Below, in pieces: positions 48,069-60,250 of a stretch of 64,000 nucleotides of DNA (the first letter of the stretch is position 1; each line of letters begins with the position of its first letter). The stretch comes from Hyaloscypha bicolor E. Lineage: Eukaryota > Ascomycota > Leotiomycetes > Helotiales > Hyaloscyphaceae. The stretch spans positions 248,001 through 312,000 of the forward strand of contig NW_020194562.1 of NCBI RefSeq assembly GCF_002865645.1. Reading direction: 5' to 3'. The notes under the pieces were generated by a model. That model ran no database searches, was not told the origin of the DNA, and was given only the letters and a program-made list of their open reading frames with translations. A program made the translations under genes and the position numbers.

Positions 48069-48440
48069 AACAGCCGCGATTCGAGGCGAGGGTCCTGGTC
48101 AGTCCGCGTCAACAAAATTCTTACGTTGGCATTTCATTGCATCCAGGTGGCTATATTGATGCGAGTTGGAACATTGAAGTGCGGTATATTGCTGAGGATG
48201 TTTCCTCGAAGTTGAGGTGCAGTCGTGGCAGCGAGTGACCATGCTCCATGCATGCCGTCGACGCACCCATGTTTATTCGCCCAGTACCGAGCCAATCACA
48301 AAGAGAGAATGCCAATGGTACAGAGGCCCAAAACCGAGAAGCGATTTTTTTATTTTCGCACTGGCGCCCCAACCCCCCCTTCCCAAGGCAGAATTCCTAA
48401 TTAGAGGATATAGCATCCATACGTGACTTTCGGCTTAAAT
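48069..48440 (-). promoter_or_regulatory. Upstream region of the NLR-like gene
   Basis: Normal-composition sequence immediately 5' of the proposed ATG. A strong donor-like GTAAGAA lies at about 48,117-48,124 (minus strand) after an ATGCCAAC, so an alternative first exon is possible. It would join in frame at 47,992 and avoid the one-base break, at the cost of about 34 residues. A copy of the inverted-repeat motif AACCGAGAAGCGATTT lies at 48,330-48,385. No TATA box could be fixed. Confidence 0.35.
48330..48385. repeat. Third, truncated copy of the 10-kb segment's end repeat
   Basis: AAAACCGAGAAGCGATTTT, then ATTTTCGCAC and CGCCCCAACCCCCCC. This matches the reverse complement of 58,772-58,840. 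Confidence 0.6.
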
Positions 48441-48610
48441 AATATAATAATGATAAGGCTAATTGCTTATCTAATTAATGGAGTGAGAACCTATATTGCC
48501 GCGTAAAATTATTGTCGGTTCACCAGTAACGCGTAGCACCGTCACGTAATATGCGTGGAATGCAGGTGCATTGGAAAGAAAATCAGTGTGCCCCTGCCAA
48601 CCCCTGCAAC
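48440..48610. other. Intergenic, nothing recognised
   Basis: Mixed composition with a short direct repeat CCCCTGC(C/A)AA near 48,591-48,610. No gene. Confidence 0.4.
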
Positions 48611-48719
48611 ACCCCTGTTTTGCTCGCGTAGCATTTACTGAGGCCCACAGCTAGCTAGTCGACAAAACAGAGAAGCGAGATTTGATTTTCTGATTTTCGA
48701 TTTCTGATTTTCTGATTTC
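48610..48719 (+). repeat. Left inverted repeat of a ~10-kb segment
   Basis: From about 48,612: CCCCTGTTTTGC, TACTGAGGCC (48,636), CTAGTCGACAAAAC, GAGAAGCGA and then (TTTCTGATT)n. The same order is found on the minus strand at 58,890-58,801. The tail is a short satellite of TGATTTTC/TGATTTC units. Confidence 0.65.
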
Positions 48720-51700
48720 TGACAACCGTACGTGCCTGCCCCTCTATTTTTAGGGTACGCTTCTGTTACTCTAGTAATTTAGCACTTATATTACTAAAAG
48801 TGCTTTGCAATAGTAATATATGGCCTGAACTTATAATATATTAATATTATTAATACCTTATTTAATTATATTAAAATATTATAATATTCTATAAATCTTT
48901 TACTATATTATAATATTATTATTAAATAGACTTATATAAATGTTTCTTATAAAATAATTATAATAAGATTAAAAGATTTATAAAAAATTAATATTAATAC
49001 CCGTATAATTAAATACTAATTATAAGAATAAAATATTTAAGTATATACTTAAATAGTAAATATATCTTTTCTTTATATATAAATTATAATCCTATATTAT
49101 CTGGGAAATATAAATAAGGAAATACTTAAGGATCTTAAGAATTATAGCTATATAGTTTCAATTACTAGAGTCATTTATATATATAAGAAGCTTAGTCTTA
49201 TCTATTATATAATTATAATAAACAGGCAAGTAGTAAATAAATAACTATTTATAATATTATAGAATAAGCTAAATAATAGGCGAATTATAGGTTATAAATA
49301 ATAGTATTTATATATATATTTCTATTAATAAGATTTACTAGTAATTCGGTTAGTCTTTTTATATTTTATTATTTTACTTTAGCTTAGAAGATTAAAGCCT
49401 TATTTATTAATATATTTTATTATTTATAGGAAAAGCTTATATATAATATTATAATTCCTAGATCCCGAGGTAATTATATTATAAATATAATAGATATAGT
49501 CTAAAAAGGAAGAATATATTATATCTGGACCAGACTAGATTTAGTTAATTAATAAATATAATAAGTCATTATTATTTGGAATTAAGATATATATTTATAT
49601 TAATACTTATTTATATAATATTATCTAAATATATATCGGAATTTCTAATTAGATTATTTATTTAATTATATAGTAATATCTTTAGATTTATATTTAAATA
49701 AACTATTACTCTTATTTCTTTAGGGCTAATTAAGGCTCTGAATTCTTTTTTATTACTAAAGTATATTTTATATTTTTATAAATAGCTAATTTATTAGTTA
49801 TATATATAAAGAACTATTTTATTACTAGAAAAAGTATTAAGAATTAGTAGATTAAATTCTAATAATAGGAACTTTAGAAGAGCTAGCTATACTAGTAGTA
49901 TATAAGTAATTCCGTTTTCTTATATTTGTTTTTTATTCTTTTTATTATTAGAAAAAAGTATTAGATACTAATAATTATACTATTTTTTATTAAAACTATT
50001 AGGTCTAATATTATAATACTAGATTATAGAACTAATTCTAATTAGTATATATAGAACTACTTTTAGAAACTGGCCTATACCGAGAATTATAATTACTAAT
50101 ACTTATAAAACTAGATTATTTTACTAATACTTTATATATAATAGATCCAAAATAAAATATATAAGTTTATAAACTTATAAAATATTTATAGAATTAGAAA
50201 AGATAAATCTAGGTCTAATATAATAGCCAGTAAGCTATTTAGACTATATATAAGGCCTTTAAGCGAGATATAATATTAGAATTACTTTATAAATATAAAG
50301 TTTTATAATATAATTTTTAATAATTATTTAGTTTAGAATAAGTAATATAATTTTATATAGTTTTATATAAATAGTTTATTTATATACTAATATAGATATT
50401 AATAAGTTTTTATTAAGAAAAATATTAGAATAATATTATTAGAAGCTTATATCTTATAATATAAATATAGCTAATATTTATATAAGAAATACTAATAGAA
50501 ATAGTAACTAATTATATATTTAAGCTTATTATTAGCTCTAATATATAGTCCGGATATATATAGCCTTAGAGTAATTACTAATATTAAAAGAGTTCGAAAA
50601 ACTAACTAGTAAATATAATACTATTATTATATAGAATAGAATTCTTAAATAAGTTATTCTAATAAATATAAAATATATAAATAATATATAAGTTAGAAAA
50701 ATACTTATATAGTTTCTAATAATCTAGGACTTTATTTAGAAATAGCCTTTTATTAGTAATACTTCTAATAATATAGAATAATTAAATAAGTTAATTATAA
50801 AATAATTAAATATATTAAAATAAATATTATTTATTATTAAATATATTATTTTCGAAATCTTTTTTTTATTTTTAAGAATAGTATTAATAGAATTATTAAG
50901 TTTATTTATTATATAAATATTTTATATTTTTAAATTCTTATTTTTTAAAACCTATTCTAATATTATATATTTTATAGCTAAATATTAATATAGTAATATC
51001 TAATATTACAAGTTCTATTAATTTATTAATAATAAATATAATATAGAAACTATTATTTTATTTATCTAGAATAATAATATTAGTAGATTTAAATCTTATA
51101 ATTTTGGAATTTTATTTATATTTGTTTTTTCTTTTATATCTAGAATATTTTAAATCTCTAGCTTTTTTTAGTATTTTTATTCTATAATTTTTTTTTTAGA
51201 AATATCTATTATATTTATTTCTTTAGTTACTATTATTATATAGTTACTAAATACTATTTCTGCTTTACCTTAGGCTTTTTCTATTCTAATAGCCCTATAA
51301 CTATTTCCTTTTATATTTTCTTTTATTATAAGCTATATTATTTAATCTAATTACTTTTCTAATAATATTTATATTATTATATAAGCTTAATAGATTATAA
51401 ATATAAGAGTTATTTAAACTATTATCTAGGCTATAGCTTCTTATACTAGTAATAAATTACCTAAAGCCCTTTAAGGTTTTATAAATTAAAATATAGCCGG
51501 ATTTAGTTTTATAGAATTATAGACTATAGTTTTATAGCTAGTTCTTTATAAATAGATATTTAATAATATAAAGAATTAGAAAGCTAAATAAAGAACTATC
51601 TAATTTTTTAAAGAAGTTAATAATAAGTTTTCTTTTATTTCTTTTATTAGATTCTTTATATAAATTCTAATAAATATTTTTTAATAAATAGCTTTTAATT

Positions 51701-54700
51701 TAAAATAAATAATTGAGTTTTTTTTATTTTTTCTAATATAATTTTTTAGTAGCTATTTTTTATTTCTTTTTCTATATTAATAAACTTATTTATTATTATT
51801 AATTTATTAATAATATAAATAAACTAGTATTTTATATTAGTTCTAATAGTAAAAGAATCCAGGAACTTATAGTTTTATTAGGTTCTATTTAAACTATTTT
51901 TAATTTTTTCTATTATAATATATATCTGGGCCCTAAAGATATCTAGATAATTTATTTTATTTTATATTAGAATAAGACTTTATATAAAAATCTTTATTTT
52001 AAAATTATTTATAAAGAACTAGAAAATATTTAGAAGATATAGTAATTTAAGAAAATTAAATAATAGACTAAAAAGGCCTAGAAAGCCCAGAAAAGTATTA
52101 TTTATTAGTATAAATATAAGACTTTAAAAGTAAAAAGAAATCTAATAAATTAATAAATAAATAAAGATATATATATAATTCTTTCTTTAATTCTAAATTC
52201 TATTTTTTATTTCTTTTATAAATTCTTATTTTTAGGTTTAATTAACTTATATATATTAGAATTTTTCTTTATTTATTAACTTCTAAAAGCTATAAAATAA
52301 TATAGAAAGTATTACGGAAAGTACTACTAAAGCTAATTCTAATAATAATAATAATAATAATAGTAATAGGCTATTAGTTCCTCTTTTAATTTTATTATTC
52401 TTTTTTCTAATAAAGAGAATTATAATTAATCTTATAAATTATATAAGTATTATTCTATAATAATAAATATATTAAAGATATAAATATAATATTTTTCTTT
52501 TTTATTAGATATAGAAAATTAATAAATATAATATTTTTAGCTTTATAAATAAAACCTAAAGTATCTGAACTATTATTAGTATTTTATTTATTATATTAGA
52601 CGGAAATCTAATTATTATTATTAAATTCCCTAGACTAATTAACCTTATTTCTTCTAAATAAATCTATTATATAAGGTCTAATAAATTATATATAAATATT
52701 TATTAAAATTAAAATAATTAAAAAAAAAAAATCTAATATCTAATATACTTTTTCCTATATTTTATAATTAGTTTAGTATTATTTTATTATAAATATATAT
52801 ATACTTGAAATTTATAATTAATACTTTAAAATAATATTCTTTAATTAGTTCTTATATAATTTAAAAATTAGATTACTAAATTTAATACTTTTATAATACT
52901 CAAATCTATTCAAATTTATAAAATCTTATAATTATTAGGACTTTTATAATTCTTTATTTTTTAAGTTTAATATTCAAATCATATTATATATTTTATTTTT
53001 AGTATAAATAAGGCTCCTAAAAGTCTAGAATTATAAAAGAATTTTTATATTAAGGATATATTATATTATAATAATAAAATTATAAGTATTTATATATAAA
53101 TATATAATATATTAGACTAGCTATATTAAAAACTATATTATATTTATATATAAAGTTACTAATTACTTTATATTAATATTAGATTTATATAGTTATATAA
53201 TTCTATATAATTAGCTAGTTATAAAAAAGCCCTAAAGCCCGAAACTTATAAAGAGTTTTAAGGGCTTTAGGGCTTTTGAACTATTATTAGTATCCAGTAT
53301 TCTTTAGAAAAAGAATATAATATATTCTATAATAAGTAACCTATTATAGACTATTTAATTTTTAAGTTAAATAGGAAATCTAAGAGCCGGATTTATAATT
53401 CAAGTTTTATTAAAGTTATTAAAGTCTTTACTAACTAGTATTATAGATTTAATATTATTATAGGAATTCTATAGATTTTATTCTAATCTATTTAGAAAGT
53501 ATATATAGTATATTTCCTTATATATTTCGATATTTATATATAATTCTTAAAAGCTAAACTATTATCTAAAAAAGAAATAAAAAGACTAGATTAATATCTT
53601 TAAAAATTAAGGCCTTAATAAGTCTATTTAGAAAAGTTTACTAATTCTTCTAAAAATAACCCAAGAAAAGTTTAAGTTTATTATATATTATAATTTATAT
53701 AATTAGAAATAGGAATTATTCTAATAGACTAGAAAGAGTTTTTTATATTATTTATTTATATAACTAGAAATAGAAACTTGAGTTTATTATATAAAATTAC
53801 TTATATATAGAGATTCCTATTATAAATTCCTTATTTGAATTAATTAATTAAATCTATTTTTAATATTAAGTTTTTATTAAGGTAACTTTCTGCTTTTAGA
53901 AGCTTTAAATAAAATAGCTAATAAATTTCTTAGCTATTAGCTAAGACTTATTAGCTAGAAAATCTATAAATAATAAATAAAATTATAAAATAGAATTTTT
54001 CTAACTATAATATTAAAACATTTTATTATAATATAAAATAATTAGATATAAAAGCCCTATTAAATATAATATATCTCGAACTATAAGTTTATAAAATAAA
54101 TATAGAAAGTTTTAGTATTTAACTAGTATTATAGTCTAGCTCAAAAATACTTATTATTTTTTATATCTAATTTAATAGAAATAAAAAATATCTATATTTT
54201 AATTTAAGAGATAATTAAGACTTTTATATGAATTTAGAATAGTAATTTATTTTATAAAAAGAAAATAAACTAGGAATATTTATATTATATTAATTTTTAA
54301 AAGAAATTATAATAAATATTATAATTCCTAAAATACTTTTAAGGAAACTTCCTCGAATTAAAATAGACTAGTTTATAATTTTAAAAGATTTATAGGAGTT
54401 TTATATATCCGAAAATATAAGTATTTAAGATAAATACTATTTGAGTTCTAATTTATAATAAAAGAAAAGTAAAATATATAAAATAAAAATAAAATAAAAT
54501 ACCCAGATATTTAATAAATAAAAAGCCTAATTATAGGTTATAAGAATTAGTACTAACTAGGTATATATATAGTAATATTAAAAGAAAAATAAGATAAAGG
54601 AAATTAAAAAATAAGTTAGTATATATTCTATAAAAATAAATAGAAAGATATTTAAATAGCCTAAAAATAAAAAGTATATATTAAAAAAATTAAGATTAGA

Positions 54701-54877
54701 AAAAAAAGAGCTATTTTCTATAAAAATAAGTTAGTATATATTTTAAGACAAAAAATAGAAGTATTTAGTAATAGCCTAAAAGCTTTTATAAGTATTAAAA
54801 AAGGAAAGGAAGTATTAAAGTTTAGAGAAATCTAAATAGGAATTAGCCTTTTTTTTAGAAGTTCAAAAGAAGATATT
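48720..54877. other. RIPped interior of the 10-kb segment, no assignable gene
   Basis: Very A+T-rich with dense stops on both strands. Readable islands are too short to name a family. A hairpin of AAAGCCCTAAAGCCC and GGGCTTTAGGGCTTT lies at 53,227-53,275. Tandem ~105-bp units begin near 54,790. If the bounding inverted repeats are transposon ends, a decayed transposase should be here, but I could not identify one. Confidence 0.4.
54873..54877. repeat. TRIM-2 target-site duplication, left (ATATT)
   Basis: ATATT at 54,873-54,877 equals ATATT at 56,451-56,455, directly abutting the LTRs. Confidence 0.8.
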
Positions 54878-55109
54878 TATTATAGTTTAGGTTCTAACGT
54901 TCTAGTCACCTAATACAGTTACCTGACAGCTAGCATGGGAATGCGCATGGAGATATTTAGGACGCTAGGCCCCTTAGGGGCTAGCTTACTATGGGTGCAC
55001 TTAAGCCCACAGCCTCTTGTATTCTAGTTTTCCCTTCCTTAGCTTTGAAACGTCTTCGTAAGGGACCTTCTACCTTGCTTTCCAAGCCCTGAATGCCGTA
55101 CCCGTAACA
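54878..55109 (+). repeat. TRIM-2 5' LTR
   Basis: 232 bp, ending CCCGTAACA. The first ~20 bp (TATTATAGTTTAGG) carry RIP changes relative to the 3' LTR (TATCACAGTTCAGG). Confidence 0.9.
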
Positions 55110-55849
55110 GTATTCAAAGCTCATTTAGCTCCCGATCCTCCTCCATTCCAGCGTCTACGACCCTCGAATCGACCAGCATTAGGACCTCACCCTAGCCTCC
55201 TAGCCTCCTCCATTCGAGCCTCTATAAACAGCCTCGGATCGACTAGTATTAGGACCTCCCCCAGCTCTTGGTTACCCTCCATTCGAGCCTCTACAAATAG
55301 CCTCGGATCAACCGGCATCAAGATCTCTCCCGCTCTCTCAGAGCAAGACCCTTTAATCCTGTGGAGGATTTTAAATAAACCAACTCCTCAAGAGCGAAAG
55401 CTCCAGATTACAAACATACGCCAGTAGCGCGTCAGAAACCCCCCCCGTACAGAGCTTGCACCTTACTGCTACCCATAGAGCTAGCAACTGACTGCTAAAA
55501 CGATAATCATACGAGACGACGTCCTCTCTGCAATACCCTACGTCGAACCCTTCGTACCCGTTAAGCTTCGAATCCTTCGAATTTCACGAATTCTTTACTT
55601 TCAAAGGCTATTTTCGATTAAGCCCCAGAGCTCTGGGCACTACAGGCCAGTAACCTCACTGCTATACATATACATATTCAAAATAGATACCGTACGTTAA
55701 GCTTGGAAGTTATAGTCCCTAATCGATAGTAAGCACTAGTTCGCACGCTTAATTAATAGCTATACCCGTTAATTAATCTAGCTTGCAATCGGCCAGTCCT
55801 CTAACCCTCTGAAGGAACCCTATTCCCCCATCAAGGCAGTCTTCCAGGC

Positions 55850-56238
55850 CGATTTAGTCTCCTTCGCAAAAGCTATCTTCTCTACTTCCCCACTACCTTT
55901 ATAGCTCTCCGGCAAGGCTCAAGCTACGCTAATTAATACACTTACGGATATTAAGAAGCAAACTCGTTAGCTAGCTACAAAGATAGATCAATATCACGAA
56001 AAGGAAATAGCTAGCCTTGACCACTTGCAGAGGATTATATGGGGCCATACGGATAGGGAGTAGGATGGTTTACAAGCTCCTGCTAGATCAGATTACCCCG
56101 TTAGTGACCCTTTCCGATCCGAACGCCCCGTTAACGTTCCTGGAGGCTTTTTACTTGGGAAATGGAACCATGGCTTTTACCAAGCTCGGGGACGAGCTTA
56201 TTTCAAAGGGGAGGGTAATATCACAGTTCAGGTTCTGA
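55850..56238 (+). pseudogene. Possible gag-like remnant in TRIM-2
   Basis: Plus-strand text such as LKRLTDIKKQTR and LATKIDQYHEKEIASLDHLQ runs from about 55,925 to 56,030 in one frame. An open frame at 56,017-56,238 overlaps it in another frame and extends past the polypurine tract into the right LTR. This may be the tail of a short gag-like protein. It has no zinc knuckle or protease. Confidence 0.3.
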
Positions 56239-56450
56239 CGTTCTGGTTACCTAATACAGTCACCTAATAGCTAGCATGGGAATGCGCATGGAGATATTTA
56301 GGACACTAGGCCCCTTAGGGGCTAGCTTACTATAGGTGCACTTAAGCCCACAGCCTCTTGTATTCTAGTTTTCCCTTCCTTAGCTTTGAAACGTCTTCGT
56401 AAGGGACCTTCTACCTTACTTTCCAAGCCCTAAATACCGTACCCGTAATA
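56219..56450 (+). repeat. TRIM-2 3' LTR
   Basis: 232 bp, collinear with 54,878-55,109. Its end is RIPped to CCCGTAATA. Confidence 0.9.
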
Positions 56451-56455
56451 ATATT

Positions 56456-56980
56456 CCTAAAGAACTCAAAGATATAAAAGATATTAGAAAAGAGAAAAAA
56501 GTATTAAAGTTTGGAAAGAGCTAAATAGAAGTTAGTTTCTTTTTTGGAAATTTAAAAAAGGGTATTTCTAAAGGGCTTAAAGATATAAGAGATATTAGAA
56601 AAGAAAAAAAGGAAATATTAGAAAAAGAAAAAAGAGATCTAAAATTTAGCTTTCTAAGAAGTAAATAAATTAAAAACTTATAATATAGGAGTTCTAGATA
56701 AAAGTAATCTGAAAGTAGTAATTAGATACTAGCTTTTAATATTATTAGTAGAAGTATTAAAAAAGGAAGAATTTAGAAAAGGAATTTAGAAGAAAAGAGA
56801 AAGGTTATAAGATAGTTAGATACTAATTCTTAGTATTAATAGTAGAAATATTAAAAGAGGAGGGATTTAGAAAAAGGATTCAAAAAAAAAGAAGCTTAAA
56901 AAAAAAGGAATTTAGAAAAGGAGGAATTTGGAAAAGGGGTTTAGAAAAAGAAAAAAAAGTTATAAGGTAATTAGATACTA
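56456..56980 (+). repeat. ~105-bp tandem units flanking TRIM-2
   Basis: Units with GTATTAAAGTTTGGAAAGAG, then TTAGTTTCTTTTTTGG and CTTAAAGATATAAGAGATAT recur around 54,810-54,877 and again at 56,460-56,610. TRIM-2 inserted within one unit. Purine-rich frames around them look Lys/Glu-rich. Confidence 0.5.
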
Positions 56981-56987
56981 GCTCTTA

Positions 56988-57100
56988 GTATTAATAAAGA
57001 TATTAATAAAGGTATTAATAAAGATATTAATAAAAGTATTAATAAAGATATTAATAAAGGTATTAATAAAGGTATTAATAGAAAAGGTATTAGTAAAGAA
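56988..57100. repeat. 12-bp tandem repeat (TATTAATAAAGG)n
   Basis: About nine copies of TATTAATAAAGG/TATTAATAAAGA in tandem. Confidence 0.85.
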
Positions 57101-58140
57101 TAAAAGCTTTTAGTATTAATAGTAAAATCGAAAAAATATAAAAGAAAAATAAAGGTTTTAAAATAAAAATAAAATAAAATTATAGTTTTATAGAAAATAA
57201 AATTACTAGTATAAGATAATTATATTATTATATAATTCTATATTTATTTTTATTATTTATTAAAGATATATATTTCTTAGAAAAAAGTATTATTTAGAAT
57301 TCTTGAATTTCTTTAATTTAATAATTATATATTTAAAAAATAAGAAATAAATATAATTATATATATTAGAATAAGGGGATTTTTCTTATCCAAAAATTAT
57401 AATTATAGTATTATTAAATATAGAAATATAGAAGTTTATATAATAAGCTATATATAAAGATTTAAAGAGATTTAAATTACCTCGAATTATTTATAATTAG
57501 TAAAATAAATTAACTAATTATATAAATTAAATATAGTTTAATTATTATTAATATATCTTAGCTTTTATAAATTAATAAAAAAAAATATTTATATTTTTAT
57601 TTTTATAACTATAGTATCTAAAATTATAATTTTTTTAATATTTAAATATACTTAATCTAGGGCTATTAAATATTAATATTTCTATTTTTAGATATTATTT
57701 ATTATAAATTTATTCGAGTTTAAATAATTATATTAAATATATATCTTTATATTTTAAAAGTAAATAATAAAAATATAGCTATACTAGCTTTAATCTTAGC
57801 CTTAATCTTAACCTTAATCTTTTTCTAAAAACAACTTTAATTCTAATATATAATATTATTATTAAAGCTCTTTTTTATTAAAAATATATTAAATATAACT
57901 TTAGATAGTAGTTTTAGTAAAAATAAAAAATAGTAAAAAAGGTAATAAAGCTATAAATAAGCGAAAAAAATAATATTTATAATATATTTTTTAATAATCT
58001 AGATTTAATCTATAATATCTTTTTCTATTAATATATTTAACTAATAAACTTCTCTATTTCTTAACCTCTTCTTTATATATAACCTCTTTCTTCTTTTCTA
58101 TAATAATACTTTAATTTCTTTATACTATCTAATAATACTA
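57100..58140. other. RIPped A+T-rich DNA, no assignable gene
   Basis: Dense stops and no recognised motif. TTAATCTTAGCC and related short repeats occur near 57,790-57,830. Confidence 0.4.
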
Positions 58141-58730
58141 CTAAAATAGTAAAGCGAATTAATAATAAGGCTAAAGTTAGAGAGATAGAGCTATACTAGG
58201 GTAGAAAGCTAAAGGAATTAGAGAAAGGTAAGGCAAATCTAAAGGCAAGCTTAATATATATTTATAGAACCGAATTCTTTTAAGCTTATACTACTTATAG
58301 TAATAAGAAGAGACCAAGGGGCCCTTTTAAATACTATATAGTTATAAAAGGCGAATTTAATAGTACTTATATAAATTATAGATATAATAATAATAGTAAA
58401 GTCTGTACTTTCTATTAACTTAATACTAATTCTATTAAGTCTGGAAAGTCTTGCTCTATATCTATAAAACCCTTTATATTAAAGCCTCGACCGCCTATAA
58501 GATATAGAAAGCGAGTATAAAGACAGATATAAGGTCAGAAGGCAATAGGGAAGGAGGTTATAGCAAAGGAGGGTGAGGATACTAGAGGAGAAGGGGACAA
58601 AGGAGATATAAATAATTCGAGTAATATAGGCAGTACGGAGGATACAGAGAGTGAGGGAGATGGAGATATACCTTGTAATCCATGGGATTTGCCTTACGGA
58701 CCACGCAAGCTAAGGGGGGGCTAGGAGTAG
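58141..58730 (+). pseudogene. Decayed ORF with cysteine-pair pattern and acidic tail
   Basis: A plus-strand frame reads from about 58,150 (INNKAKVREIELYQGRKLKE) through RTEFFQAYTTYSNKKRPRGP and YINYRYNNNSKVCTFYQLNT to RPPIRYRKRV and an acidic tail DTRGEGDKGD...GSTEDTESEGDGD, ending near 58,720 at an in-frame TAG. If tyrosines come from RIPped cysteines, the pattern is C-x2-C ... C-x2-C-x7-C, similar in spacing to the accessory ORF of Gy1/Gy2. RIP weakens toward the right end. It abuts the right inverted repeat, so it may belong to the putative 10-kb transposon. I cannot name a family. Confidence 0.45.
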
Positions 58731-58800
58731 TCGAGAATAAGGCGTATATACTGTACTTCTTTTTTTAGTGAGGTATGGGGGGGGGGTTGCGGGCGCGAAA

Positions 58801-58890
58801 ATCAAAAAATCAGAAAATCACTTTTCGCTTCTCGGTTTTGTCGACTAGCCCGCTAATGGCCTCAGTAGCATTCCTAAAACATGGGTATAC
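58801..58890 (-). repeat. Right inverted repeat of the ~10-kb segment
   Basis: The reverse complement reads CCCATGTTTTAGG, TACTGAGGCC, CTAGTCGACAAAACCGAGAA and GTGATTTTCTGATTTTTTGA, in the same order as 48,612-48,719. Immediately to the left lie a GCGGGCGCG stretch and a 10-G tract. Confidence 0.65.
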
Positions 58891-58930
58891 ACCCAAAGGG
58901 GAAATGACAGGAGGCCAACTCTGATTAGAA

Positions 58931-58977
58931 TGCATAAGCACCCTCTCTGGGTAAACCCTAGAACGGTGCTTATGCAA
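58931..58977. repeat. Hairpin GCATAAGCACC / GGTGCTTATGC
   Basis: An 11-bp perfect inverted repeat with a ~25-base loop, itself containing GGGTAAACCC. Function unknown. Confidence 0.6.
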
Positions 58978-58989
58978 TTGAGAATTGAA

Positions 58990-60060
58990 TTCCCTTCTAG
59001 CCTCCTTCCCCCGCACTTCGCAAGCTAATTTTTATAATTTTATCGTAAAATAAGGCTTTCTTTTCCGGCTATTCTTTAGCCCCCGGTATACGTACAAAAG
59101 GTGGGCAAGACGCACGTCCCTCTGTCCCTTACTTGTAATCGCTTAGGAAGTATATCCTCAAGGATATACGTGCGCTTTCTGCACTTTGTTAAAAATCAGG
59201 GGCTGTATACCATATATCCCACTTTTAAGTGGAGTCGTAATTCCAGAGTTTTAAGGAAGCTGAGCTTCCAAAGAAAAACACCATAATCAAGCTTCAATTT
59301 AATACACTTAAGGTATACGTATATATACGCTCCTGTGAGGCGCCGAAGGCGCCGAACGCCGTGCCCCTAGCCTATTAAGATCCTCATATTAGTAGAGAAA
59401 TAAGCTTTAGAACTCCTAGAACTAGCGCTCTGTCTAGTTAAGTTGGTAAAGTGGGTCTGCGACGACTCAACACCTCCCCGTAGTGCAGACTGGAAACCTA
59501 TAGCTTTCTGAGGATAAGCTATAGGGCTAAGATTGAATCACAAAAAAACGACGCTCCTTGAACGGTGCAATTCGACTGCGTCGTCTCGAATCGACTGCGA
59601 TACGACCTGATCTCGAGATCCTTCTTCGATACCCCTCCCTGCTCGCATACCGGGCACTCACTCGATAATACCTCTCGACCTCTTACCGGAGTCCTCTCTT
59701 TTTAGCTAAGATGGCCTGCTAGCCTTGGCGACACCGAGCAGTAGTGGTCAGTATACCTCTCAGAACAGATCAGTATCTTATAGACAAACCTTGCCGCTTT
59801 ATACGTCTATATAATACACCCCTTTGCGGAGATCTTCTTGTGATACAGGGCCAGAGGTGCCAAATTACGCCATAGCTTATACCCTTAAGCCGGCAAGTAC
59901 CTTTTAAAAGGGAGGCAGTTTCTAATTCTTTAAATTAGAGGGATATACTATGGGAGGGAAACTGCAACAAGACAAAAACCCATATAAAGTATACCAGAGT
60001 ACAAAACGTGACTTAATAGCAAAATAACAAGATCAAAAGCGTAAATAGTAAAGTATAAAT
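58990..60060. other. Low-RIP, non-coding island
   Basis: Normal composition, with no ORF beyond chance length. There is a short palindrome TATATCCTCAAGGATATA near 59,151, GGCGCCGAAGGCGCC near 59,338-59,352 and an A-box-like TAGTTAAGTTGG at about 59,438. Possibly remnants of small non-autonomous elements. Confidence 0.45.
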
Positions 60061-60109
60061 AGTATATAGTATATAAAAGCTTAATTAATTAAATACTCAG
60101 GAGGGATTA

Positions 60110-60250
60110 TTCTCTAGAACTATAGAAAAACCAGCTTTCTTATATAATTTCTGCAAATTATATATAAAAGGCCATAGCCTTTACTATATAACCAAAATCT
60201 TAAAACCGCCAAAATAATATAATTTTTTTTTGGAAAATATAGCCTGCTAT
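60110..60250 (+). repeat. Repeat shared with 39,520-39,700
   Basis: Shares AAATTATATATAAAAGGCC and ATAGCCTTTACTATATAACC with the sequence after the copia RNase H. If that is copia LTR, this is a solo LTR fragment. Confidence 0.4.

Larger units (their letters stand above)
54878..56450 (+). mobile_element. TRIM-2: short LTR element, little mutated
   Basis: A 1,573-bp element with 232-bp LTRs (54,878-55,109 and 56,219-56,450) and an ATATT duplication. The polypurine tract AAAGGGGAGGG at 56,205-56,215, just before the right LTR, fixes the plus orientation. The interior (1,109 bp) begins with three ~67-bp tandem units (CATTCGAGCCTCTA, AGCCTCGGATCGAC, TTAGGACCTC) at 55,142-55,330. No reverse transcriptase is present. 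The element is nearly free of RIP although both flanks are saturated with it, so it arrived after most of the RIP. It is distinct in sequence from TRIM-A/B but of the same design. Confidence 0.92.

Noticed and set aside
58810..59286. Two ORFs of 61-68 residues in the right island
   Set aside because: One overlaps the inverted repeat; neither shows codon bias, introns or a known motif.
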